Shown here one piece after another: positions 52,239-59,304 of a DNA stretch of 64,000 nucleotides. Made by a program: the position numbers and the translations under genes. This DNA is from Nocardioides panzhihuensis (GTDB lineage Bacteria; Actinomycetota; Actinomycetes; Propionibacteriales; Nocardioidaceae): the NCBI RefSeq assembly GCF_013408335.1, contig NZ_JACBZR010000001.1:62001-126000 (forward strand), given 5' to 3'. Numbering within the stretch: position 1 is the stretch's first letter; every line of letters begins with the position of its first letter. The notes under the pieces are model-generated. The model was not told where the DNA came from, did not search any database, and saw only the letters and a list, made by a program, of their open reading frames with translations.

Positions 52239-53404
52239 CACGACACCTCCATGGCGGCAGCCTGGGCGAGGGTGACGGTCGTGCCCAGGTCGGGGATGCT
52301 GCTGATCTCGACGTCGACGCCTGAGCGCGCGAGCTGTGCGACGACCACCTCCCGAAGGCCGACCCCGTACGCCGTCACCGAGGGGTCGAAGCCGATCCCG
52401 TCGTCGTGGAGGGTGACCTCCCAGCCGGCGCCGGCTTCGTCCTCGGCGGCGTGCAGGACGACCCGGTTCGCCCGAGCGTGCTGACGTACGTTGAGGAGCA
52501 GGCTGCGCAGTGCGGCCGCAAGGTCGTCGGCGAGGGTTCGCGGGAGAGCGACGTCTTGGGCGAGGTCGGCGACGACCGTGATCGGGAGGTCGTCGAACTC
52601 CGCGCCGAGGGCGGTGACCACCGCGGCGAGGTTGGTCGCCTCGCTCGCCGGCGGCGGGGTCTGGCCGCTCAGATAGGCACGCATCCGGTTGAGCTCGACC
52701 TCGGCCTGTGAGCGCAGCGCGCCGTGGCCGTCGGCGGCGTCGGTCTCCACCAGCAGTCGCATCATCGCGGTGCCGTTGTGGATCGCGAGCCGGGCACGGC
52801 GCTCCTCCTCGGCCTTGGCCGCTGCAGCGGCGAAGCGCCGCGCCTCATCGGCCTCGGTCCCGATCCGCACGATCGTCTGGCAGCCGAACCAGGCCAGCGG
52901 GCCGAGGACGAGCAGGGTCAGGCACGTGCTCACCGCGCCGGTGAGGTCGGCCAGATCGTCCACGGTCGGCGCGATGTAGACCGCCTCGGCGGCCGCCAGC
53001 GAGACGAGCAGGAACATCCACAGCCACCGCGAGCGTACGGCCGGCAGCGAGCAGGACACGCACAGCGCGTAGCCCAGCTGGAACCCCACCCAGGTGCCCG
53101 TACGCAGCTCCACCGGGACCGTCCACAGGCCGACGACCAGCAGCGTCACGGCCACCGCGACGTCCAGCACGGCGTACGCCACTCCCGGCGGCCGCTGCGT
53201 CACCACCGTCACCGCGGCTATGACGACGAGCATGACGGTCGCGAAAATCCAGGTCACCCCGGTCAGCCAGGGGCGGTCCACCTGGGACAGCGCGGGCATC
53301 GCCGCCAGCAGGGACGGCGCCATCTGTGCGAGGGTCGCCAGTCGCATCCCGGCAACGAAGAGGGCCACCAGACGGACAGCGGCGGCCCGGGTCGAATGTG
53401 GCAC
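52238..53404 (-). CDS. Sensor histidine kinase, HisKA_3-like with an atypical H-box
   Basis: A 388-residue membrane kinase. Six or so hydrophobic helices fill residues about 10-170 (ATVMLVVIAAVTVV, VLDVAVAVTLLVVGLWTV, CLTLLVLGPLAWFG among them). The dimerisation segment reads RRARLAIHNGTAMMRLL: the phospho-accepting His is present, but the usual acidic residue after it is Asn. The ATPase domain has the N-box LLLNVRQHA, DDGIGFDP and GVGLREVV. It probably senses a membrane or small-molecule signal and passes phosphate to the coupled response regulator. The start is GTG; no ribosome binding site is obvious. Confidence 0.87.
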   Translation of the reverse strand: MPHSTRAAAVRLVALFVAGMRLATLAQMAPSLLAAMPALSQVDRPWLTGVTWIFATVMLVVIAAVTVVTQRPPGVAYAVLDVAVAVTLLVVGLWTVPVELRTGTWVGFQLGYALCVSCSLPAVRSRWLWMFLLVSLAAAEAVYIAPTVDDLADLTGAVSTCLTLLVLGPLAWFGCQTIVRIGTEADEARRFAAAAAKAEEERRARLAIHNGTAMMRLLVETDAADGHGALRSQAEVELNRMRAYLSGQTPPPASEATNLAAVVTALGAEFDDLPITVVADLAQDVALPRTLADDLAAALRSLLLNVRQHARANRVVLHAAEDEAGAGWEVTLHDDGIGFDPSVTAYGVGLREVVVAQLARSGVDVEISSIPDLGTTVTLAQAAAMEVS

Positions 53405-53513
53405 CCGCGAATTGTCGCTGATGGTCGGGGTGGCTGCGGAGCATGGGTCCAGGATCCAGGCACGCTACGCGCCGCCGACACCAACGAATCCGCGAACCAG
53501 GGGAGGTGCGGCG

Positions 53514-54422
53514 TCACCGGCCGTACATGGCGTCCTGCTGTTCGGTCATCTGCTGCCGCAGGCCGCCCACGACGGCGGCCACGGCCGGCCGGCGCCATGA
53601 CTCAGGATGCACGACCGCCCAGTACGGCAGCCGCTGGTGGATCTCCGCACGGAGCAGCCGGACGAGGTCGGGATGACGGTCGGCCATGAAGCAGGGCAGC
53701 AGCCCCAGACCGGCTCCGGCCCGGGTCGCCTCGACGTGCACGAAGACGTTCGTCGAGGTGACCGCGTCGCGGATGCCGGGCAGGAGCCGTCGGGGGACGT
53801 CGAGCTCGTCGACCTGGAGCATCGAGTCGACGAAGTAGACGAGGCGGTGGCGTACGGCTTCCTCGATCGTGGCTGGGATGCTGTGACGCTCCAGATAGTC
53901 GGGGGAGGCGTAGAGGCCGAGCTCGTACCCGCCCAGGTGCAGCGCACGGCCGCGGTTGACCGCCGGTTCGCCGACGACGACCTCGATGTCGACGCCGGAG
54001 CGGTGCTGGGCGGCCTGCCGGGTCACGGTGACGATCTCGACGGCGAGCTCGGGATGGTCCTGTCGCAGCGCGGCGACGGCCGGCGAGGCGACGTACGCAG
54101 CGAACCCGTCGGTCGTCGACATCCTGACCACCCCGGCCACCGGGTCGGCGGGCTCGTCGGCAGCGAGCCGGGCCAGCGACTCGGCGACCCCCTCGGCGGC
54201 CCGCGCTGCGCGCTCGCCCAGAGCGGTCAGCGCCCATCCGTCGGAGCCGCGCACCAGGATCCGGCCGCCGAGGGCGCGCTCGAGGGCGGAGATGTTGCGG
54301 CTGACCGTCGTGTGGGTCAGGCCCAGCGAACGGGCAGCGGTGGTGAAGCGGCCGCTGCGCGCCACCTCGAGGAGCACCAAGAGCTGGTCGGCGGAGGGGG
54401 CCGAGGACGAGGAGGTGGGCAT
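53514..54422 (-). CDS. LysR-family transcriptional regulator
   Basis: A 302-residue LysR-type regulator. The N-terminal helix-turn-helix (QLLVLLEVARSGRFTTAARS, LGLTHTTVSRNISALERALG, residues about 12-55) precedes an effector domain (VSPAVAALRQDHPELAVEIV-like start). ATG 54422 is preferred over one nine codons upstream because TACGCT ends six bases before it. It is divergent from the transporter/3-hydroxybutyrate dehydrogenase genes, and a LysR-box-like inverted repeat lies between them, so it is the likely activator of that pair. Confidence 0.9.
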   Translation of the reverse strand: MPTSSSSAPSADQLLVLLEVARSGRFTTAARSLGLTHTTVSRNISALERALGGRILVRGSDGWALTALGERAARAAEGVAESLARLAADEPADPVAGVVRMSTTDGFAAYVASPAVAALRQDHPELAVEIVTVTRQAAQHRSGVDIEVVVGEPAVNRGRALHLGGYELGLYASPDYLERHSIPATIEEAVRHRLVYFVDSMLQVDELDVPRRLLPGIRDAVTSTNVFVHVEATRAGAGLGLLPCFMADRHPDLVRLLRAEIHQRLPYWAVVHPESWRRPAVAAVVGGLRQQMTEQQDAMYGR

Positions 54423-54463
54423 CGGCGCAGCGTATCGCTCAGTGTGCATTTTCGTTCACACCG

Positions 54464-54490
54464 TGTGCCAACATGCGCGTTGCAAGCACA
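54464..54490. promoter_or_regulatory. LysR-box-like inverted repeat
   Basis: CAAC (54469-54472) and GTTG (54479-54482) are symmetric around ATGCGC, with TGTGC (54464-54468) and GCACA (54486-54490) as outer arms offset by three bases. It includes the T-N11-A pattern of LysR sites and lies between the lysR start and the transporter start. Confidence 0.5.
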
Positions 54491-54516
54491 TTATGAGCGC
54501 TGTCACACTCCCAGCC

Positions 54517-55905
54517 ATGTCCATGAAGCAGCCGGGCGCGACCGCCCCCACCGACCCGCCAGCCGGAGATTCCTCAGAAGAAGGGCAGAGCCTGCTCCGC
54601 AGGACCGTGGCCGCCTCCATGGCCGGCACGGTCGTGGAGTGGTACGACTTCTTCCTCTACGCCACCGCCTCGGCGCTCGTCTTCGCCAAGGTGATCATGC
54701 CGGCGACCGGCAACGCCTACGACGCGATCATCGCCGCGTTCGTCACCTACGCCATCGGGTTCGTCGCCAGGCCGCTGGGCGGGATCGTCTTCGGCCACAT
54801 CGGCGACCGACTCGGCCGCAAGTACACGCTGCAGGTGACGATCATGATGATCGGTGTCGCCACCGTGCTGATGGGCTGCCTGCCGACGTACGACCAGATC
54901 GGGCTCGCCGCGCCGATCGCCCTGGTGGTGCTGCGGTTCGTGCAGGGGCTCGCTCTGGGCGGTGAGTGGGGCGGTGCCGTCCTGCTGGTCGCCGAGCACG
55001 CACCGGACGACCGCCGGGCGACCTGGGCGGCGTGGCCGCAGGCCGCGGTGCCGGTGGGCAACCTGCTCGCCACGCTGGTGCTGACCGTGATGACGCTTGC
55101 GCTCTCCGACGCGGCGTTCCTGGCGTGGGGCTGGCGGGTCGCGTTCTGGCTCTCCGCCGTCGTGGTCGTCGTCGGCTACTACATCCGCCGCTCGGTCACC
55201 GACTCGCCGATCTTCGAGGAGGCGAAGGCCGAGCAGGGCGAGGTCGCCTCGGCCGGCTACGGCGTCTTCGAGGTGATCCGCCGCTACCCGCTGGGTGTGG
55301 CCAAGGGGATGGGCCTGCGGTTCGCGGAGAACATCATGTACTACCTGGTGGTGTCGTTCTCGATCGTCTACCTGGTCGAGGACCAGAAGATGGACCAGGG
55401 CGCGCTGCTCGGCCTGATCGCGGTCGCGCACGCCTGCCACTTCTTCTTCATCCTCGCGGTCGGGCGGCTCGCCGACAGCGTGGGCCGCAAGCCGGTCTAC
55501 CTCGTCGGTGCGGTGCTCGGCGCGACCTGGGGCTTCTGGGCGTTCCCGATGCTCGACACGAAGAACAACGCTGCGATCCTGGCGGCGCTGATCGCCGGTC
55601 TGGCGATCCACGCCCTGATGTACTCCACCCAGCCCGCGATCATGGCCGAGATGTTCCCGACCCGGATGCGCTACTCCGGCATCTCGATCTCCTACCAGGT
55701 GACCTCGATCTTCGCCGGCTCGCTCGCGCCGCTGCTGGCCATCGCCTGGCTCAAGGACACCGGCACCTGGACCAACACCGCGATCTACCTCGCCGTGGCC
55801 GGCATCATCACCGGGCTCGTCGTGCTCACGCTCAAGGAGACCCGGGGCACCTCGCTGCGGGCGCTGGACCGCGCCGACGCCGAGCGAGAGGTGAGCCCGG
55901 CGTGA
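54517..55905 (+). CDS. MFS transporter, metabolite:H+ symporter family
   Basis: A 462-residue, 12-helix transporter of the MHS branch. Signature blocks are GTVVEWYDFFLYATASAL near residue 35, RPLGGIVFGHIGDRLGRK near 88 and VLRFVQGLALGGEWGGA near 140. Relatives import small carboxylates or betaines. Its stop codon overlaps the start of the 3-hydroxybutyrate dehydrogenase gene (GTGA), suggesting uptake of 3-hydroxybutyrate or a related acid. Several in-frame starts exist; ATG 54517 is used, with ATG 54493 and 54523 as alternatives. Confidence 0.88.
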   Translation: MSMKQPGATAPTDPPAGDSSEEGQSLLRRTVAASMAGTVVEWYDFFLYATASALVFAKVIMPATGNAYDAIIAAFVTYAIGFVARPLGGIVFGHIGDRLGRKYTLQVTIMMIGVATVLMGCLPTYDQIGLAAPIALVVLRFVQGLALGGEWGGAVLLVAEHAPDDRRATWAAWPQAAVPVGNLLATLVLTVMTLALSDAAFLAWGWRVAFWLSAVVVVVGYYIRRSVTDSPIFEEAKAEQGEVASAGYGVFEVIRRYPLGVAKGMGLRFAENIMYYLVVSFSIVYLVEDQKMDQGALLGLIAVAHACHFFFILAVGRLADSVGRKPVYLVGAVLGATWGFWAFPMLDTKNNAAILAALIAGLAIHALMYSTQPAIMAEMFPTRMRYSGISISYQVTSIFAGSLAPLLAIAWLKDTGTWTNTAIYLAVAGIITGLVVLTLKETRGTSLRALDRADAEREVSPA

Positions 55906-56690
55906 CGTCGGCGACGACGGCCCCGGCTTCGGTGGATGCCTCCGGACGTACGCTGCGGGGCCGACGTGCGCTGGTGACCGGAGGAGCGTCGGGGATCGGC
56001 GCGGCGGTGGCCCGTGAGCTCGCCGCCCGTGGCGCGCGGGTCGTCGTCGCCGACCTGGCCGGCGACGCCGCCCATGCCCTGGCCGAGGAGATCGGCGGCG
56101 AGGTATGGGTGGTCGACCTGGCCGCCACCCAGGAGCTCGACGACCTCGCTCTGGAGGTCGACGTCCTGGTCAACAACGCCGGGATCCAGCGGGTCAGCCC
56201 GATCGAGGAGTTCGACCCCGACGACTTCCGCCGGATCCACTCGATCATGCTCGTCGCGCCGTTCCTGCTGGTCAGAGCCGCCTTGCCGCACATGTACGCC
56301 AACGGCTGGGGTCGCATCGTCAACATCTCGTCCGTGCACGGACTGGTCGGCTCGCCCTTCAAGAGCGCCTACGTATCGGCCAAGCACGGTCTGGAGGGAC
56401 TCTCCAAGGTGACCGCCCTGGAGGGCGGCCCGCACGGAGTGACCAGCGTCTGCATCAACCCCGGCTACGTGCGTACGCCGCTGGTGGAGAAGCAGATCGC
56501 CGACCAGGCCAAGGTGCACGATGTCCCGGCTGCCGAGGTCGTCGAGCGGGTGCTGTTGCAGGACGTGGCGGTGAAGCGGCTGGTCGAGCCGGAGGAGGTC
56601 GGCTCGCTGGTCGGCTGGCTCACCGGACCCGACGCCTCGATGGTCTCCGGTGCCTCGTGGGCCATGGACGGTGGTTGGAGCGCCCGATAG
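55902..56690 (+). CDS. 3-Hydroxybutyrate dehydrogenase (SDR family)
   Basis: A 262-residue short-chain dehydrogenase. The NAD site is TGGASGIGAAVA, then NNAGIQ. The catalytic Ser lies in NISSVHGLVGS, followed by Tyr-x3-Lys in AYVSAKHGLEG. GVTSVCINPGYVRTPLVEKQI is characteristic of D-3-hydroxybutyrate dehydrogenases, which produce acetoacetate. The GTG start overlaps the transporter stop by four bases. The two genes look like a scavenging module for 3-hydroxybutyrate, possibly from PHB turnover. The specificity is inferred from motif similarity. Confidence 0.83.
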   Translation: MTSATTAPASVDASGRTLRGRRALVTGGASGIGAAVARELAARGARVVVADLAGDAAHALAEEIGGEVWVVDLAATQELDDLALEVDVLVNNAGIQRVSPIEEFDPDDFRRIHSIMLVAPFLLVRAALPHMYANGWGRIVNISSVHGLVGSPFKSAYVSAKHGLEGLSKVTALEGGPHGVTSVCINPGYVRTPLVEKQIADQAKVHDVPAAEVVERVLLQDVAVKRLVEPEEVGSLVGWLTGPDASMVSGASWAMDGGWSAR

Positions 56691-56700
56691 CTCCAACCAC
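56671..56700. terminator. Terminator hairpin between the SDR and epimerase genes
   Basis: A perfect 11-bp stem (56671-56681 with 56690-56700, GTGGTTGGAGC and its complement) has an 8-base loop. It overlaps the SDR stop codon and ends two bases before the convergent gene's stop. Confidence 0.75.
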
Positions 56701-56702
56701 CC

Positions 56703-57632
56703 TCAGGCCTGTGTACGCCACCAGTCCACCGTCGCCTTGGCTCCGGTCTCGATCGGAGTGGGGGACAGGCCGAGCAGGGCCTCGCTGGCCGAGGAGTCCA
56801 TGACGAACGGCTTGTCGAACTGGAAGACCATCTCGGCCAGCTCTCGGGTCCCGGCGTGCACCGCGCCGATCGACTTGAGCGCCCAGGTGGGAATGCGGCC
56901 GACCCGGGGTGCCGGGACCCCGGCGACCTCGGCGTAGAGCTGGACCAGGGCGCGCTGGGAGATCGCGGGCGCTGTGGGGGCGTGCAGGAACGAACCCCAC
57001 AGCTTCTTCTCGTCGGCGGCCTCGATCATCGCGGCGCCCAGGTCGGGGACGTACGTCCACGAGTGCGGGGCATCCGGGTCGCCGAGGACGCGCATGGTGC
57101 GGCCGGCGAGGACCGTCGGGACCATGCGCTCGCCGGCGTGGGAGGTGCGCACCAGCGGACCGTAGAAGTCCGATGCCGCGACGCTGACAGTCGGGGTCGG
57201 GGAGGCGTCGCGAGCACGGAGCAGCTCGACGCGCACGGCGGGCTTGCCGAAGTCGGCCGTGCGCGGTGTCTGCTCGGTCATCGTCCCGGTGACGCGACCG
57301 TAGGCGTAGAGGCTCTCGGGAAAGACGACCACGGCGCCAACGCGACCGGCGGCCTCGAGCACGACCTTCTCCGCCCGCGGGAGCTCGGCGCGCCAGGCAG
57401 CGGCGGCGTAGGCGCTGCCGTGCATGCAGTGGAAGACGGCGCGTACGCCCGCGGCGGCCTGGGTGATGGTGTCGAGATCCGTGGCGTCGCCGCGAAGACG
57501 CTCGATGCTCGCGTGCACCGGGCCGCTGCCGGAGCGGGTGAGGAGGCGCACGCGATCCCCGCGGTCGGCGAGCTGCTGGGCGATGGTCGCGCCGACTGGG
57601 CCGGCGCCGATGACGAGGTAGGTGCTGTTCAT
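56703..57632 (-). CDS. NAD-dependent epimerase/dehydratase-like oxidoreductase
   Basis: A 309-residue extended-SDR protein. The NAD(P) motif is VIGAGPVGATIAQQLADRG at the N-terminus, followed by LRGDATD near residue 47. The usual catalytic Tyr-x3-Lys is not clear: the region reads FPESLYAYGRVTG, so activity may be atypical (a sugar-nucleotide epimerase role is not assured). TFVPD-like SWTYVPDLGAAMI is typical of the family. A GA-rich leader (GAAAGAGAAG) precedes the ATG. It is divergent from a TetR gene across a region with two identical palindromes, and is probably its target. Confidence 0.8.
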   Translation of the reverse strand: MNSTYLVIGAGPVGATIAQQLADRGDRVRLLTRSGSGPVHASIERLRGDATDLDTITQAAAGVRAVFHCMHGSAYAAAAWRAELPRAEKVVLEAAGRVGAVVVFPESLYAYGRVTGTMTEQTPRTADFGKPAVRVELLRARDASPTPTVSVAASDFYGPLVRTSHAGERMVPTVLAGRTMRVLGDPDAPHSWTYVPDLGAAMIEAADEKKLWGSFLHAPTAPAISQRALVQLYAEVAGVPAPRVGRIPTWALKSIGAVHAGTRELAEMVFQFDKPFVMDSSASEALLGLSPTPIETGAKATVDWWRTQA

Positions 57633-57675
57633 GGCTTCTCTTTCTTCGGTGGGCGAGCCTGTCGACCCGGGAATG

Positions 57676-57690
57676 GAGAGCAGTGCTCTC
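57676..57690. promoter_or_regulatory. TetR operator candidate 1 (GAGAGCA-G-TGCTCTC)
   Basis: A perfect 15-bp palindrome with one central base. Its GAGCAGTGCTC core recurs at 57726-57736, with centres 48 bp apart, in the gap between the epimerase and tetR genes. Confidence 0.65.
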
Positions 57691-57725
57691 GGAATGAGTG
57701 TGCACTGGTCGCGATGACAAAGCAA

Positions 57726-57736
57726 GAGCAGTGCTC
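57726..57736. promoter_or_regulatory. TetR operator candidate 2 and tetR promoter
   Basis: GAGCAGTGCTC is repeated here. Directly downstream is TTGACA (57744-57749), then CACGAT (57768-57773) after 18 bp and ATG 57780 six bases further. The palindrome thus lies just upstream of the tetR -35 element and could give autoregulation. Confidence 0.6.
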
Positions 57737-57779
57737 ACTTTTGTTGACATCGCTCTCTTCGGCGGGACACGATGGCGCC

Positions 57780-58487
57780 ATGACAGGGACTCCACGTGAA
57801 CGCGCACGGGCGCAGACCATGGGCGAGATCGTCCGGATCGGCCGCGAGCACCTGGCGGTCCACGGCGCAGCCGCGCTCTCGTTGCGGGCGGTGGCCCGCG
57901 ACCTCGGGGTGGTCTCCTCAGCCGTCTACCGCTACGTGAAGAACCGCGACGAGCTGCTCACGCTGCTCCTCGTCTCGGGGTACGACGAGATCGGCGACGC
58001 CGTCGACGCCGCCGTCGCCGCTGCCCCCGAGGACGACCCCCGGGCCCAGTTCCTGGCGCTCGGCCGCGCGGTCAGGACCTGGGCGCTCGCCGAGCCGGCG
58101 ACGTACGCCCTGCTCTTCGGGTCGCCCGTCCCCGGCTACGCCGCGCCGGACGAGCGCACCAGCGTTCCCGGCACCCGCGTCCCGACCGCGATGTTGCGGC
58201 TGTGCGCCGGCGCGCTCGCGGCGGGGCGGCTGACTCTGCCTGATAAGTCGGAGGAGATCTCGCCTGCGCTCGCGGAGGGCCTACAGGGCATCCGCGACCA
58301 GCTCGGCATCGACCTGCCCGACGAGGCCCTCACCCGCGGCGTACTCGTCTGGACGAGCCTCTTCGGCCGCGTCAGCTTCGAGGTCTTCGGACAGTTCGGC
58401 CCAGACGCCTTCGGCGACCCCGCCGCCCTCTTCGAGCTCCACCTGGCCGCGCTGGCCGACGAGCTCGGGTTGGACGAGCGGTCGTGA
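57780..58487 (+). CDS. TetR-family transcriptional regulator with WHG-type C-terminal domain
   Basis: A 235-residue regulator. The helix-turn-helix includes GAAALSLRAVARDLGVVSSAV and YRYVKNRDELLTLLL (residues about 30-65). The C-terminal domain (RTWALAEPATYALLFGSPVPGY) is the WHG type found in actinobacterial TetR proteins. The start is supported by the TTGACA promoter ending six bases upstream. It is divergent from the epimerase gene and probably controls it and itself through the GAGCAGTGCTC sites. Confidence 0.9.
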   Translation: MTGTPRERARAQTMGEIVRIGREHLAVHGAAALSLRAVARDLGVVSSAVYRYVKNRDELLTLLLVSGYDEIGDAVDAAVAAAPEDDPRAQFLALGRAVRTWALAEPATYALLFGSPVPGYAAPDERTSVPGTRVPTAMLRLCAGALAAGRLTLPDKSEEISPALAEGLQGIRDQLGIDLPDEALTRGVLVWTSLFGRVSFEVFGQFGPDAFGDPAALFELHLAALADELGLDERS

Positions 58488-58500
58488 ACCGGTACGTGCT

Positions 58501-58833
58501 CTAGGCGTCGACCTTGTCGCGCAACCTTCGGACGGCAGCGAGCAGCGGACCCAAGTCGGTCTTGACTGTCTCGGCGATGATGTCGGTCGAGCTCAGGAAG
58601 TAACGATGCGCGAGATGATCACGCATGCGGGCGATCTGCTTCCACGGGATGTCGGGCTCGGTCGCGAGGACGGAGTCGTCCAGACACGTAACCGCCTCGC
58701 CGATCTCGAGGAGTCGCATTCTGACGGCATCGACAACGACATCGTTCTCGAGGGTGCCCTTCGTCAGATGGCTTCTGATCGCAGTGACGGCATCGACGAT
58801 GTCGTCGAGACGCTCTTGGCCTGAGCGGGTCAC
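58501..58833 (-). CDS. HepT-like toxin (DUF86)
   Basis: A 110-residue helical protein of the HepT/HEPN toxin family. The catalytic Rx4HxY motif is intact: Arg71, His76 and Tyr78 in RDHLAHRY. HepT proteins are RNases, neutralised when the partner MntA adds AMP to the tyrosine. The GTG start overlaps the mntA-like stop by four bases (GTGA), as expected for a type VII toxin-antitoxin operon. It is the second gene of the pair and lies convergent with the tetR gene, 13 bp away. Confidence 0.88.
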   Translation of the reverse strand: MTRSGQERLDDIVDAVTAIRSHLTKGTLENDVVVDAVRMRLLEIGEAVTCLDDSVLATEPDIPWKQIARMRDHLAHRYFLSSTDIIAETVKTDLGPLLAAVRRLRDKVDA

Positions 58834-59159
58834 AGCGCGATCAGGTCGCGTTCGACGCGGGCGCGGATTCGAGCCTGCAAGCCTGAGTCAGGGACGAGGT
58901 CAACGCTGGCGCCGAGGATCTCCTCGAGCTCATCCTGCATGCGAAGGATGGTGAAGAGGCTGGTGTGGGGCGGGAAGTCGACAAGCAGGTCGACGTCGCT
59001 GTCAGGACGGTCGTCACCGCGGGCAACGCTGCCGAAGCCGCGTACGTTGCTGACACCATGTCGGCTCAGCACATCCAACAGATCGTCGCGCTTCGACACG
59101 ACGACGCGACCCACTGGGCCGTGGAGCGCTGCCTCTCGGTGTGCTGCGGGTTGTGTCAC
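58830..59159 (-). CDS. MntA-like minimal nucleotidyltransferase antitoxin
   Basis: A 109-residue nucleotidyltransferase. The motif GSx10DxD is intact: Gly43-Ser44, Asp55 and Asp57 in GSVARGDDRPDSDVDLLVD. MntA proteins AMPylate and inactivate HepT. TAAAAT lies six bases before the GTG start, one of the best -10 matches in the window, so the antitoxin mRNA is probably leaderless. This supports the longer N-terminus over later in-frame starts. Confidence 0.87.
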   Translation of the reverse strand: MTQPAAHREAALHGPVGRVVVSKRDDLLDVLSRHGVSNVRGFGSVARGDDRPDSDVDLLVDFPPHTSLFTILRMQDELEEILGASVDLVPDSGLQARIRARVERDLIAL

Positions 59160-59187
59160 GCCACAATTTTAGCCGCTGGTGAGGCCT

Positions 59188-59302
59188 CGCCGAATAGTCA
59201 GTTCCTGGCATCGAGAGGTCGAAATTGACGGCGTGAGGTCACTTCTGTGACCTCACGCCGTCCAGAGTCGACAACTCGGAGTCAGAAACTGACTTCTCGG
59301 CG
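59188..59302. terminator. Nested inverted repeat after the acyl-CoA carboxylase gene
   Basis: An inner perfect 16-bp stem (59227-59242 with 59247-59262, loop TTCT) lies inside an outer 16-bp stem (59188-59203 with 59287-59302, 14 of 16 paired). The outer arm ends three bases before the stop codon. The inner hairpin is the probable terminator of the carboxylase gene. Confidence 0.75.
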
Positions 59303-59304
59303 AG

